Shown: positions 24,582 through 33,704, counted from the first letter of the stretch. The stretch is DNA of 64,000 nucleotides from Streptomyces sp. NBC_00247 (GCF_036188265.1 NZ_CP108093.1:4112001-4176000), one strand, 5' to 3'. Program-made: numbers and translations. The notes: a model not told the origin generated them from the sequence alone.

Positions 24582-25865
24582 GTGACCGAGCCCCTCTCCG
24601 AACACAGCGCGGACGTGATCGTCGTCGGAGCGGGCCCAGCCGGCTCCACGACCGCGTACTACCTCGCCAAGGCCGGGCTCGACGTCCTGCTGCTGGAGAA
24701 GACGGCGTTCCCCCGGGAGAAGGTCTGCGGCGACGGTCTCACCCCCCGCGCGACCAAGCAGCTGGTCTCCATGGGCATCGACATCTCCGAAGAGGCCGGC
24801 TGGTCCCGGAACAAGGGCCTCCGCATCATCGGCGGCGGCGTCCGCCTCCAGCTCGACTGGCCCGACCTCGCCTCGTACCCGGACTACGGCCTCGTCCGCA
24901 AGCGCGACGACTTCGACGAGCAGCTCGCCCGGCAGGCCCAGAAGGCGGGCGCGCGGCTGTACGAGCGCGCCAACGTCGGCGCCCCGATCATCGACGAGCG
25001 CACCGGCCGCATCACCGGCGTCAACGCCAAGCTCGGCGAGGAGAAGACCCCGGTCACCTTCCACGCCCCGCTCGTCGTCGCCGCCGACGGCAACTCCACC
25101 CGGCTCTCCCTCGCCATGGGCCTGCACCGCCGCGAGGACCGCCCGATGGGCGTCGCGGTCCGTACGTACTTCACCTCGCCCCGCCACGACGACGACTACC
25201 TGGAGTCCTGGCTCGAACTCTGGGACCGGCGCGGCCCGCAGGACCGCCTGCTGCCCGGGTACGGCTGGATCTTCGGCATGGGCGACGGTACGTCCAACGT
25301 CGGCCTCGGCATCCTCAACTCCTCCTCCGCCTTCCGCGAGCTGGACTGGCGCGAGGTCCTCAAGGCCTGGTGCGCCTCGATGCCGGCGGACTGGGGCTAC
25401 ACCCCGGAGAACATGACGACGCCCATCCGCGGCGCCGCCCTCCCGATGGCCTTCAACCGCCAGCCGCACTACACCAAGGGCCTGCTGCTCGTCGGCGACG
25501 CGGGCGGCCTCGTCAACCCGTTCAACGGCGAGGGCATCGCCTACGCCATGGAGTCCGGCCAGATCGCCGCCGACGTCATCGTGCAGGCCACCGCCCGCGC
25601 GACCCCGGCCCAGCGCGAACTGGCCCTGCACAACTACCCGAAGATCCTCAAGGACACCTACGGCGGCTACTACACGCTGGGCCGTGCGTTCGTGAAGATC
25701 ATCGGCAACCCGAAGATCATGAAGATCGCCACCCAGCGCGGCCTCACCCACCCGCTCCTGATGAAGTTCACCCTGAAGATGCTGGCCAACCTCACCGACC
25801 CGACCGGCGGCGACGCGATGGACCGCATCATCAACGGACTGTCGAAGGTGGCCCCGAAGGCCTGA
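24582..25865 (+). CDS. geranylgeranyl reductase family flavoprotein, possible menaquinone side-chain reductase
   Basis: A 427-residue FAD-dependent reductase. It has the Rossmann dinucleotide site DVIVVGAGPAGSTTAYYLAK at residues 11-30, LLEKTAFPREKVCGDGL, and the second FAD site GLLLVGDAGGLVNPFNGEGI near 300-320. Length agrees with the family, which includes the mycobacterial menaquinone reductase MenJ that saturates one isoprene of the side chain. Streptomyces menaquinones are partly hydrogenated, and menG lies just upstream, so a MenJ-like role is likely but inferred. GTG start at 24582. Confidence 0.87.
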   Translation: MTEPLSEHSADVIVVGAGPAGSTTAYYLAKAGLDVLLLEKTAFPREKVCGDGLTPRATKQLVSMGIDISEEAGWSRNKGLRIIGGGVRLQLDWPDLASYPDYGLVRKRDDFDEQLARQAQKAGARLYERANVGAPIIDERTGRITGVNAKLGEEKTPVTFHAPLVVAADGNSTRLSLAMGLHRREDRPMGVAVRTYFTSPRHDDDYLESWLELWDRRGPQDRLLPGYGWIFGMGDGTSNVGLGILNSSSAFRELDWREVLKAWCASMPADWGYTPENMTTPIRGAALPMAFNRQPHYTKGLLLVGDAGGLVNPFNGEGIAYAMESGQIAADVIVQATARATPAQRELALHNYPKILKDTYGGYYTLGRAFVKIIGNPKIMKIATQRGLTHPLLMKFTLKMLANLTDPTGGDAMDRIINGLSKVAPKA

Positions 25866-26059
25866 GGCGGGGGGACCGGGCGCGGATGCGTGCCCGGTCC
25901 CGTACCTCCGGTTCGGTGCCTCCGGCGCCGCGCGACCGGACGTCGCCGAAGTTCCGGATTCGCCGCCGCGTCCGGCGTGCCGCGATGAGTTTTCGCCGGG
26001 CCGGCTGTCTTCCTTACGTACACAACGAGTGGGACGACGGAAGACCAGGGAGCGAGCCC

Positions 26060-26659
26060 GTGCGCATCGTCATCAGTGAGTTCATGAGCCTCGACGGCGT
26101 CGTGCAGGCACCGGGCGGCCCGGAGGAGGACAGGGACGGCGGGTTCGCGCACGGCGGCTGGTCGCACCCGTTCTTCGACCCGGAGGTCGTGGGCGGGACC
26201 TTCGACGAGGTACTCGCCAAGGCGGAGGCGCTGCTGTTCGGGCGCCGTACCTGGCAGACGATGGCCGGGGCGTGGCCGGACCGGGCGGGGGACCCGTTCG
26301 CCGACCGGATGAACGCCATCCCGAAGTACGTCGTCTCGAAGACGCTGGTCGACCAGGACCTGTCGTGGGCCAACACCACGCTGATCCCCGGCGGCGAGGC
26401 CACCGACCGCATCCGCGCCCTGCGCGGGACCGAGGGCGGCGACCTGGCGGTCATGGGCAGCCCCACCCTTGCGCGGACCCTCCTGAGGGAGGGCCTGGCC
26501 GACGAGTTGCGGTTGATGGTGATGCCGGTACTGCTCGGTGGCGGTAAGACGATCTTCCCGACGGACGGTGGCCTGCGCACCCTGGAGCTGGTGTCGACGG
26601 TTACCAGCGCAGCCGGGGTGAACGTGTGCACCTACCGGCCGGCCGATGCGAAAGCCTGA
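26060..26659 (+). CDS. dihydrofolate reductase family protein (RibD C-terminal-like)
   Basis: A 199-residue NADPH-binding protein of the RibD_C/DHFR-like group. It opens MRIVISEFMSLDGVVQAPGG, typical of the family, and contains EALLFGRRTWQTMAGAWP, then KYVVSKTL, GDLAVMGSPTLARTLLREGL and LMVMPVLLGGGKTIF. Such stand-alone proteins are common in actinomycetes and their substrates are mostly unknown; it is not the folate enzyme FolA. I chose GTG at 26060 because it follows agggagcg and starts directly at the conserved strand. Confidence 0.88.
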   Translation: MRIVISEFMSLDGVVQAPGGPEEDRDGGFAHGGWSHPFFDPEVVGGTFDEVLAKAEALLFGRRTWQTMAGAWPDRAGDPFADRMNAIPKYVVSKTLVDQDLSWANTTLIPGGEATDRIRALRGTEGGDLAVMGSPTLARTLLREGLADELRLMVMPVLLGGGKTIFPTDGGLRTLELVSTVTSAAGVNVCTYRPADAKA

Positions 26660-26757
26660 TCGACCCGGCGGTGTCCGGGCGAACTTCTGGGCGAGCGCGG
26701 AACCCTCGGCCGGGTAATGCCTTGCGCGCTCTCCGAACCCCGAACACCATCGGGTCC

Positions 26758-27453
26758 ATGAGAGCGGACGTGCGGTACGACGACGATGCCCTGGTGCTCA
26801 CGAGCGATCCGACGGAGGTCGGCCTCTACCACCTGCCCCGTGCCGGAGAACCGACGGACGAGAGCCGCCGCCGGGCCCTCACCTTCGCGGAGGCGCTGCA
26901 TGCGCGCATCCGGCCGGTCGGCACGGCGGAGCAGGTGCTCCGCGACTGGGCGGTCAGCGGCCCGAAGAGCGGCGCGGCCCGGTGGAAGGACCCGACGACC
27001 TCCGTGCCCAAGCGCGTACGGGCCGGTGCGATAGTCATCCGCGACGGACAGATCCTGCTCATCCAACAGTCCGACCGCCGTTACACCTGGTACGAGATCC
27101 CCGGCGGCGGCGTGGAGGCGGGGGAGACCCTGCACGAGGCGGTGCTGCGGGAGTTGCGGGAGGAGACCGCGCTCGCCGGGAGCGTCGACCGGGAGGTGGC
27201 CCGGGTGTGGAAGGAGGAGACCCGGCAGCACTACTTCCTCGTACACGCCGAGGGCGAGACCGGCGCCGAGGACCAACTCGACAACTACGGGGGCCGGCCC
27301 GTGTGGATGCCGGTGGCCGGACTGCCCGGCACGGCGCTCTGGCCGAGGCGTCTGAGTTGGCGCATCGCCCACTGGCAGCATGTCGGGTGGCCCGCATCGC
27401 CGATCGAACTCGCTGACAGCGTCAAGGATTTGGGGAAACCCTGCACGTGGTAG
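26758..27453 (+). CDS. Nudix hydrolase
   Basis: A 231-residue protein with a Nudix domain in the C-terminal two thirds. The Nudix box is GGGVEAGETLHEAVLREL followed by REETAL at about residues 117-140. The catalytic REUxEE core is intact, but the usual glycine after it is alanine. Before it lies VRAGAIVIRDGQILLIQQSD. The N-terminal 80 residues are a separate unknown segment. The protein should cleave a nucleoside diphosphate linked to another group; the substrate is unknown. The ATG at 26758 is 98 bases after the preceding stop. Its 3' end overlaps the convergent gene by 32 bases. Confidence 0.87.
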   Translation: MRADVRYDDDALVLTSDPTEVGLYHLPRAGEPTDESRRRALTFAEALHARIRPVGTAEQVLRDWAVSGPKSGAARWKDPTTSVPKRVRAGAIVIRDGQILLIQQSDRRYTWYEIPGGGVEAGETLHEAVLRELREETALAGSVDREVARVWKEETRQHYFLVHAEGETGAEDQLDNYGGRPVWMPVAGLPGTALWPRRLSWRIAHWQHVGWPASPIELADSVKDLGKPCTW

Positions 27454-27892
27454 GCACGGCGTGCCGAGGCTCGGCGGCGGGTCCGGAGACCTGGGAGCCT
27501 CCGGGGCCGCCGTGCGCGCCGCACTCCGCGTGCGACAGCAGTACGTACGTCAGGGGGCGCACGTTCCACTCCAGGTGGCGGCCCTTGCGGAGCCGGAGCA
27601 CGAACCCGCAGGGATCGCCCCGGTACAGCGCGCCGAGGACGGGAATCCAGCTGCCGTGATCCGCCCAGCGGCGGGCCTTCACGGCTTCGTGCGGAGGCAG
27701 ACCGAGGAAGTGGCTCGCGCGGAGCTGGCTGCGGATGACGCGGACGGCGTCGTGCGGGGTGGGCAGGATGCGGAGGTCCAGGGGTTCGGGTACGAAACCG
27801 TTCGCGGGCCCGTAGCGGAGCACCTCGAACCGTAAGCCGCTCCGCCGTCGTGCCTCGGCGGGCTCGGGTGTCGTCCGGAGTGAGTTGGGCAT
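27422..27892 (-). CDS. hypothetical protein
   Basis: A 156-residue frame with Streptomyces-like codon bias. Visible features: LRFEVLRYGPANGFVPEPLD near the start and DAVRVIRSQLRASHFLGLPP, then WNVRPLTYVLLSHAECG; no known domain. Start is uncertain: ATG at 27892 is preferred, ATG at 27964 would add 24 residues. The C-terminus runs 32 bases into the Nudix gene on the other strand. I keep it because no other gene explains 27454-27890. Confidence 0.5.
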   Translation of the reverse strand: MPNSLRTTPEPAEARRRSGLRFEVLRYGPANGFVPEPLDLRILPTPHDAVRVIRSQLRASHFLGLPPHEAVKARRWADHGSWIPVLGALYRGDPCGFVLRLRKGRHLEWNVRPLTYVLLSHAECGAHGGPGGSQVSGPAAEPRHAVPTTCRVSPNP

Positions 27893-28080
27893 GGTGGACC
27901 GTCCGATCGCAGTGTGGGGCAGGGGCGCCCATGTGTCCGCATGGCTGCGGACAGGGCGCGTCACGCCGGTTCGGGGTGCGGTCGAGCGGTGTGGCCGACC
28001 GACCTCAACGACTTAGGGTGACGGTAGCCTGACTCCCGAATGCGGTGCAAGGGTGTTCCGGAGCACTGTTGTCGTAGACA

Positions 28081-28122
28081 CGCGCGAGAGCCCCCTGCCG
28101 GACGGCTGGGGGCTCTCGCGCG
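28081..28122 (-). terminator. terminator after the DUF397 gene
   Basis: Perfect 15-bp inverted repeat (arms 28081-28095 and 28108-28122) with a 12-base loop, 20 bases past the DUF397 stop. Confidence 0.85.
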
Positions 28123-28142
28123 GTACTGGGGCAGAAAGTGTC

Positions 28143-28343
28143 CTACAGGGCGAAGTGGTCGAACTCGCCTGCCTTGACGCCCTTGATGAACGCGGCGAAC
28201 TTCGCGGGGGTCGTCACTGTCACGATGCTCGGATCGTCGCTCTCGCGCATCAGGATCTGGCCGGCCTCTTCAGCGATCTCGACGCACTGTTCGCCGCCGC
28301 CTCCGGAGAAGGACGACTTCTGCCACTCGATCTCAGTGTTCAT
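28143..28343 (-). CDS. DUF397 domain protein
   Basis: A 66-residue protein with the DUF397 signature: WQKSSFSGGGGEQCVEIAEE at residues 7-26, then ILMRESDDPS and FAAFIKGVKAGEFDHFAL. This family occurs almost only in actinomycetes and is nearly always encoded after a helix-turn-helix/DUF5753 regulator, as here, with 11 bases between the genes. Such pairs have been proposed to behave like antitoxin- or anti-regulator-type modules affecting development; the mechanism is not known for this one. Confidence 0.92.
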   Translation of the reverse strand: MNTEIEWQKSSFSGGGGEQCVEIAEEAGQILMRESDDPSIVTVTTPAKFAAFIKGVKAGEFDHFAL

Positions 28344-28354
28344 GCTTCGGATTC

Positions 28355-29209
28355 TCACATGTCCCGGGCGATGTGGTGAATGAAGCTTCGCGACTCCTCC
28401 GGCGGCAGGCTTACTTCTCGCGCGAAGTCGAGCTGCATCCGGTATCTGCGCAGGTCTGCCGCAGCATCCAGATGGACGCCGCCGAAAGGGGCGTCGACGT
28501 GCACGGTGTCCAGCTCGGGCACGATGCCGCCGACGTACAGAACGGTCTGGGTGACCTCCACGAACCGGTCGCTGGCGAAAGGGATCACCCGTATCGTCAC
28601 GGCGTCCAACTCGGCCGATTTGAGCAGGTGCTCCAGTTGCTCGCGCGCTACCGTCCGGCCGCCCACGCGCATGCGGAGGCTGGCCTCGTGGACGATGGCC
28701 TCGAATCGCGGAGGACTCTCGCGATGGAGGACCGACTGTCTGCGCATGCGATGCTCCACGCGCGCCTCCACCTCTTCGGCGGGTAGCTTCGGCAGCACTC
28801 CGTCGAAGAGGGCGCGCGCGTACTCCGGGGTTTGGAGAAGACCTGGCAGGGTGACCGACTGGAGACACCGCATGTGGCGCGCGTGGTGCTCCAGTTCGGA
28901 GACGTCCAGGAAGCCTGGCGCGAGTACGCCGCGGTATTCGTCCCACCAGAATTGTCCGCGGTGCTCCAGTGAAATGGCGCAGAGGGCATCGATCAACGCC
29001 CGGTCGTCGCAGCCGTAGAAGATGGCGAGACGTCGGATTCGTGCCTCGCCGATGCCGCTGCGACCCGCTTCGATGTGGCTGATGCGAGCTTGGTCGGTGG
29101 AGATCAGTCCGGCAGCTTCGCGGGCGGTCTTTCCCGCGCTCTCGCGCAACTTTCTCAACTCCGCACCCAGGCGGGCCTGGCGGGCGGTCGGGTTGTCTCT
29201 CGGTGGCAT
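28355..29209 (-). CDS. helix-turn-helix (XRE) regulator with DUF5753 domain
   Basis: A 284-residue regulator. Residues 10-75 are a Cro/CI-type helix-turn-helix (LGAELRKLRESAGKTAREAA, then TDQARISHIEAGRSGI). Residues 100-280 match DUF5753: QSVTLPGLLQTPEYARALFD, RRQSVLHRESPPRFEAIVHE and RVIPFASDRF. ATG at 29209 is preceded by gggaaggtgac. It forms the classic unit with DUF397 downstream and a divergent ATPase-domain gene upstream. Proteins of this group affect differentiation or antibiotic production in Streptomyces. Confidence 0.93.
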   Translation of the reverse strand: MPPRDNPTARQARLGAELRKLRESAGKTAREAAGLISTDQARISHIEAGRSGIGEARIRRLAIFYGCDDRALIDALCAISLEHRGQFWWDEYRGVLAPGFLDVSELEHHARHMRCLQSVTLPGLLQTPEYARALFDGVLPKLPAEEVEARVEHRMRRQSVLHRESPPRFEAIVHEASLRMRVGGRTVAREQLEHLLKSAELDAVTIRVIPFASDRFVEVTQTVLYVGGIVPELDTVHVDAPFGGVHLDAAADLRRYRMQLDFAREVSLPPEESRSFIHHIARDM

Positions 29210-29461
29210 GTCACCTTCCCTGTTCTGCCCCACAGTCTGGCGCGGTCGTGGCGTGATGGTCCACCCGACCGTGTGAAAGACGGGGGGCAACCTTGTTCCG
29301 GTGCCTAGTTGCACCCTATGGTCCTCCGCATGTGCCAGTCGAGCGTCGTCGAGGCCTGAGCTGTCTCGCCTGCAAACCGGTCAGCCGCACCATGGTTCGG
29401 CTGAAGCGGTCGGAGCCGGGGCGTGCGCACTGGAGACCGGATCGCGTAGGGAGAACTCGTC

Positions 29462-29956
29462 ATGACCGTCGTAGCAACCCCGCCCCCGTCCGCCCCGCCC
29501 GAGGGGTCGCCGCTGCCCCGACGCGGCGACCGCTACCGGGTGGTGGCGCCCAACAACGCCCACGCCGCGAAGCTGGCGCGGGACTTCGTGGCCACACTCC
29601 TACGGGTGACCGGGCACCCAGGACTGGTTGACGACGCCCGGTTGTGCGTGAGCGAGGTGGTGGGCAACGTGTACTGCCACACGCGGTCGAGGCTGATCCG
29701 GGTGGACGTGGCGATCGCCCCCCAACGGGTCACCGTCCACGTGACGGACGACCAGCCGGAGCCGCTGCCCCTCACCGTTCCGGGGCCCGGCGCGGAGAGC
29801 GGCCGTGGACTGCTGATCGTGGACCGACTGTCCCTGCGCTGGGGGGCCACCGTGCAGGGACGGGGGAGACGGCAGACGAAGACGGTCTGGTTCGTGCTGG
29901 TGGGGCCGGAACCGGAACTCCAGGCATCACCTCGACGGGGCGAGCGAGAGCTGTAG
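29462..29956 (+). CDS. ATP-binding protein of the anti-sigma/histidine-kinase-like ATPase family
   Basis: A 164-residue stand-alone GHKL-type ATPase domain. The N-box is ARLCVSEVVGNVYCHTRSRL at about residues 59-78, and the nucleotide loop is the G-rich ESGRGLLIVDRLSLRWG at about 112-128. Such proteins resemble RsbW/SpoIIAB and can bind sigma factors or other regulators. It is divergent from the XRE/DUF397 pair, a common arrangement in Streptomyces, which suggests a shared signalling module. GTG or ATG alternatives are not needed; ATG at 29462 follows gggagaactcgtc. Confidence 0.88.
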   Translation: MTVVATPPPSAPPEGSPLPRRGDRYRVVAPNNAHAAKLARDFVATLLRVTGHPGLVDDARLCVSEVVGNVYCHTRSRLIRVDVAIAPQRVTVHVTDDQPEPLPLTVPGPGAESGRGLLIVDRLSLRWGATVQGRGRRQTKTVWFVLVGPEPELQASPRRGEREL

Positions 29957-30163
29957 TCGAGGCCGCGACGAAGCGATCGCCCGCCGCCTGCCCGGCCCGC
30001 CCGGCCTGCCCGCCCTGGGGATATCCCCACCCCGCTCACTGGCCCCAGCGGCACCGCCGATCGGCGTGCCAACCGGATGGTCCCGGGGCGGGCGCGCTCG
30101 GAGGATGGAACGTGACCGATCGGCTTCGATCGTGCTCCGTTTCCAGGCACCCGAGGATCACCC

Positions 30164-31096
30164 ATGTCACGCATGCTCCCGCTCTCCCGACGTACCCGCC
30201 GTGCGCTGTCCGCAGTCGCTCTGCTGGCAGTCACCGGCGGGATCGTCACCGCCTGCGGAGAGGAGGATTCCGCCGCCCCGAAGGCGGCCCCGCCGAAGTC
30301 TTCGGCATCGGCATCGGCATCGGCTCCGGCGGGGGCGTCGAAGCTGCACATGATCGACAGCGACGGTCACCAGGTCGCGTTCCACGTCACCACCGGCCAC
30401 GGCCCCACCATCGTCCTGGACGCGGGAGGCGGGGAGGACTCCTCGTACTGGAACGACATCGTCCCCCGGCTCCACGCGGACACCGGTGCGACGGTCATCA
30501 CGTACGACCGGGCCGGTCTCGGTCAGAGCGAGGCGGTACCGGGGGCCTGGGACGTGGAGGCCGCCGTCAGCGACCTCAGGACGGGGCTCACCGCGCTGGG
30601 TGTCACCAAGGACGTGATCCTGGTGTCCCACTCCCAGGCCGGCGAGGTCGCGACCTACTTCGCCGAGGAGAACCCGAAGGAGGTCTCCGCCTCCGTGCTC
30701 GTGGACGCCAATCTGCCGCCGTTCTTCACGGACCAGGAGATCGCCCGGCTCGTGGCCGCGACCCAGCCGGAACTGGACGCGGCGAAGAAGGACCCCAGCG
30801 CCCCCGCGAACCGTCAACTGATCGCGACCGCCGAGAACTTCACCCCGGCCCACCAGGCGTACAACAAGATGTCCTGGCCGGACAGCGTCCCCGTGGACGT
30901 CATCGTCTCGGAGAAGACCCCCTTCGACGGATCGCCCGAGGACGCCCAGCGCTGGCGCGACGCCGCCGCCTCGTTCGTCCGGCAGGCGCCGAACCGGACG
31001 CTCGTCACCGCGACCGGCAGTTCGCACGACGTACCGAAGGACCGGCCCGACTTCGTGGTGGAGCAGATCGAGAAGACGGTGTCCGCGCGCGGCTGA
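30164..31096 (+). CDS. alpha/beta hydrolase lipoprotein
   Basis: A 310-residue exported hydrolase. Signal peptide with lipobox VTAC gives a lipid-anchored Cys at about residue 31 (AVTGGIVTACGEE). After a Ser/Ala-rich linker the hydrolase fold begins at about 60: DAGGGEDSSYWNDIVPRL, VITYDRAGLGQSE, nucleophile region LVSHSQAGEVATYF and the late histidine in GSSHDVP. The nucleophile elbow is SHSQAG rather than the usual GHSxGG, so its glycine positions are altered, but Ser, Asp and His candidates remain. The substrate is unknown. Confidence 0.85.
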   Translation: MSRMLPLSRRTRRALSAVALLAVTGGIVTACGEEDSAAPKAAPPKSSASASASAPAGASKLHMIDSDGHQVAFHVTTGHGPTIVLDAGGGEDSSYWNDIVPRLHADTGATVITYDRAGLGQSEAVPGAWDVEAAVSDLRTGLTALGVTKDVILVSHSQAGEVATYFAEENPKEVSASVLVDANLPPFFTDQEIARLVAATQPELDAAKKDPSAPANRQLIATAENFTPAHQAYNKMSWPDSVPVDVIVSEKTPFDGSPEDAQRWRDAAASFVRQAPNRTLVTATGSSHDVPKDRPDFVVEQIEKTVSARG

Positions 31097-31392
31097 CCGC
31101 GACGCCGCCGGTTGCTGGACGTACGGAGCGGGCCCGGCGGCACGGCGGCGGCTACGGATACGGGTACAGGTACGGGCTTCCCCCGGGGGTGCGCCCGGGC
31201 CGGCCGGAGGGCCCGCGCGGGCCGGTAAACCTGGACGTCCCGCTTCCCCTATAGGGATGAACCGGGACGCATCCTCTCGCCCAGGTGTTCCGGGCCTGCT
31301 CATGATGAGCCCTGTCTCGGTGACGTCCCTCAGTTCCCGTGCCCGCTGTTCCGGCGGGTCGCTGGGGCGTGCGCAGACGGAGGAGCATCACA
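31097..31392. other. intergenic region between two hydrolase genes
   Basis: About 300 bases. A short repetitive stretch around 31150-31175 repeats a TACGG/TACAGG pattern. No gene or clear promoter is visible apart from the ribosome-binding site next to 31393. Confidence 0.4.
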
Positions 31393-32610
31393 TTGTCCGG
31401 TCAGCAGGCTGAGCAGGGCGTCGGCGAGTTCGCGGTCGGCGGGACGGCCCACGCCAAGGCGACGAGCGCGAACCCGGCGCCCCGGCCCGACGAGGAGTGG
31501 GAACTCCCGAACGGCTTCGCCCACGTCTTCTACGGCGAGAACCACGACGGCATCCGTAGGCCGGTCCTGCTGGCCGACGGCTTCAACCTCGGCCCGTCCG
31601 ACCTGGAGAAGCTCTTCCAGGGCCTGGACGACGGCGGCGACTACGCCCTCCTCACGGAGATCCGCCGGTCCGGCCGGGACGTCGTCCTCATCGGCTACGA
31701 CGAGCGCAGCGCCTCGATCCTGGACAACGCCAAGACCGTCACCGCAGCCATCCAGCGCACCATCGCGGAGCGGCAGGGGAACGCCCCCCTGACCGTGGGC
31801 GGCTTCAGCATGGGCGGGATCATCGCCCGGTACGTCCTCGCCAAGCTGGAGGGCCAGGGCATCGACCACCAGACGGCGCTGTACCTCTCGTACGACACTC
31901 CGCACCGGGGCGCCGTCATCCCCATCGGCCTCCAGGCCTTCTCCTACTTCATCCCCCTGGCCAACAAGTTCGCCCGGCAGATGGACAGCCCGGCCGCCCG
32001 CGAGATGCTGTGGCGCCACTACGACCGTGAGACGGAGACCGTCGGCGTCGCCCCCGAGCGCGAGAAGTTCCTCGCCGAGCTCCGCTCGGTCGGATTCTGG
32101 CCGCAGCGCCCCCGCCTGATCGCGGTGGCCAACGGGCGCGGCGACGGCCGCGGGCCGGCCGTCAACCCCGGTCAGGTCGCACTCGCCAGCATCGGCGAGC
32201 TGATCTATCCCGGCACCGTCTTCTACACCCAGTCCGAGGGCCACGAGGTCGTCGTCGCCGAACTGAAGCGGCTCTTCCCCGCCGCCGAGAAGACCATCAC
32301 CACCAGTGGCTTCCCGGAGCTCGACGGTGCGCCCGGCGGCACGCTCGACTCGTACGGCATCCTCGCGGAGATGCTGGAGAAGTCCGGCGCCGAGATCGAA
32401 CTGAACCACGCCGACATCTGCTTCGTCCCGACCGTGAGCGCCGTCGCCATCCGCGACGTCGACCAGCCGGACGACCTCTACGCCAACGTCCACGGGCTGC
32501 CGCCGGAGGAGAGCGACCTCGACGAGTTCCTCTGCTCGTCCGAGACCACCGGGCACACCCGGATCACCGGGGAGCTCGGAGGCTGGCTCCTGGAGCGGCT
32601 GCCGGACTGA
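31393..32610 (+). CDS. alpha/beta-hydrolase fold lipase-like protein with TTG start
   Basis: A 405-residue protein with an alpha/beta-hydrolase fold. The segment RPVLLADGFNLGPSDLEKLF opens the core, then DVVLIGYDERSASILDNAKT, and the nucleophile elbow is GGFSMGGIIARYVL (Ser in FSMGG). The late catalytic His may be in ELNHADICFVPTVSA, the pattern of PGAP1/lipase-like enzymes. It has no signal peptide. I chose TTG at 31393 because ggaggag precedes it by eight bases; the ATG frame at 31339 adds an Arg-rich stretch without a ribosome-binding site. Substrate is unknown. A terminator follows. Confidence 0.82.
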   Translation: MSGQQAEQGVGEFAVGGTAHAKATSANPAPRPDEEWELPNGFAHVFYGENHDGIRRPVLLADGFNLGPSDLEKLFQGLDDGGDYALLTEIRRSGRDVVLIGYDERSASILDNAKTVTAAIQRTIAERQGNAPLTVGGFSMGGIIARYVLAKLEGQGIDHQTALYLSYDTPHRGAVIPIGLQAFSYFIPLANKFARQMDSPAAREMLWRHYDRETETVGVAPEREKFLAELRSVGFWPQRPRLIAVANGRGDGRGPAVNPGQVALASIGELIYPGTVFYTQSEGHEVVVAELKRLFPAAEKTITTSGFPELDGAPGGTLDSYGILAEMLEKSGAEIELNHADICFVPTVSAVAIRDVDQPDDLYANVHGLPPEESDLDEFLCSSETTGHTRITGELGGWLLERLPD

Positions 32611-32648
32611 TCCCGCCCCCCGGTCGGGCCCACCCCCCCCCGCACGCA

Positions 32649-32689
32649 CCGAGGGCCGCCCCTCCCGAGCGGGGAGGGGCGGCCCTCGG
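32649..32689. terminator. bidirectional terminator between convergent genes
   Basis: Perfect 18-bp inverted repeat (arms 32649-32666 and 32672-32689) with a 5-base loop between the lipase-like gene and the NlpC/P60 gene. Confidence 0.88.
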
Positions 32690-32840
32690 CCGCGCGCCAC
32701 GGGGAACCGTGAGCTTGTGAATCAGTGAACGCACTCGGTGCGGCCGGCCCGTGAAGGCGCCCGCCCGGAGCTGTCCGCGTGCGCGCCGGCAGACCGGGTG
32801 TGCAGCGGATCAGGTGTGCAGCGGATCAGGTGTGCCGGGA

Positions 32841-33704
32841 TCAGAGAACCCGGACCGCGCCCGTCGGCTGGTCGTAGGAGAGGTCACGCTGGACCGTGCC
32901 GGTGCTGGAGTTCTGCGCGCCGACGAACTGGCCGTCGCCCACGTAGATCGCCACGTGGTACGCGCTGCCCGCGCCGCCCCAGTAGAGGATGTCGCCGGGC
33001 TGGAGGTTGCTCAGCGAGACCTGCGTACCGGCCACCGACTGGTCCTGCGAGACGCGCGGCAGGCTGACGCCGACCGAGGCGTACGCGGCCTGGACGAGGC
33101 CCGAGCAGTCCCACGAGTTCGGGCCGGTGCCGCCGGAGACGTACGCGTCGCCGATCTGCGCCTTGGCGAAGGCGACCACCGCGGCGGCGGAGCCGGAGAC
33201 GCTCGACGAGGACGACGAGGACGAGGATGACGACGAGGTGGCGGCGGTGGTCGTCGCGGTGGCGGAGGAGCCGGAGTAAGCGCTGAGCGTGGTGCGCGCG
33301 GAGCTGCGGGAGGCGCGCTCGGCGGCCTCCGCCTTCTCCTTGGCCTCCGCCTTCGCGGCTGCTTCGGCCTTCTTCTCGGCTTCGGCCTTGCGGACGGCCT
33401 CGGCCTTGGCCTTGGCGGCGGCCTTCGAGGCGCTCTCGGCCGCCGCGTCCTCGGACGCACGCGTTTCGAGGTCGAGGGCGACCTGCTGCGTGGCCTGCAC
33501 GGAGGCGGCGACGGTGGTGGAGAGCCCGGCCGTGAGGGTGGGCATCTCGATGGTCTGGGTCACCGGCTCGGCCTGCGCGGGGCCGGCTGCGCCTGCGACC
33601 GCGATGGTGCTGAGCACGCCACCGGCAACTCCGGCCCGCAGCGTCGTCCTGGACGAACGCTGACGGGGCTTCCGGTGGCTGGGTATGTGAACGGTGTGGG
33701 ACAT
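32841..33704 (-). CDS. secreted NlpC/P60 peptidoglycan endopeptidase
   Basis: A 287-residue exported cell-wall hydrolase. Signal peptide to about residue 46 (GGVLSTIAVAGAAGPAQA). Residues 85-135 are an Ala/Lys/Glu coiled coil. A run of 12 serines (about 157-168) forms a flexible linker. The NlpC/P60 domain (170-287) has catalytic Cys200 in SWDCSGLVQAAY, His250 in YHVAIYVGDG, and GDILYWGGAG between them. It cuts stem peptides between D-Glu/iGln and the diamino acid. ATG at 33704 gives a sensible signal peptide; the frame is open for 19 more codons. Its long upstream region faces nuoA. Confidence 0.9.
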   Translation of the reverse strand: MSHTVHIPSHRKPRQRSSRTTLRAGVAGGVLSTIAVAGAAGPAQAEPVTQTIEMPTLTAGLSTTVAASVQATQQVALDLETRASEDAAAESASKAAAKAKAEAVRKAEAEKKAEAAAKAEAKEKAEAAERASRSSARTTLSAYSGSSATATTTAATSSSSSSSSSSSSVSGSAAAVVAFAKAQIGDAYVSGGTGPNSWDCSGLVQAAYASVGVSLPRVSQDQSVAGTQVSLSNLQPGDILYWGGAGSAYHVAIYVGDGQFVGAQNSSTGTVQRDLSYDQPTGAVRVL

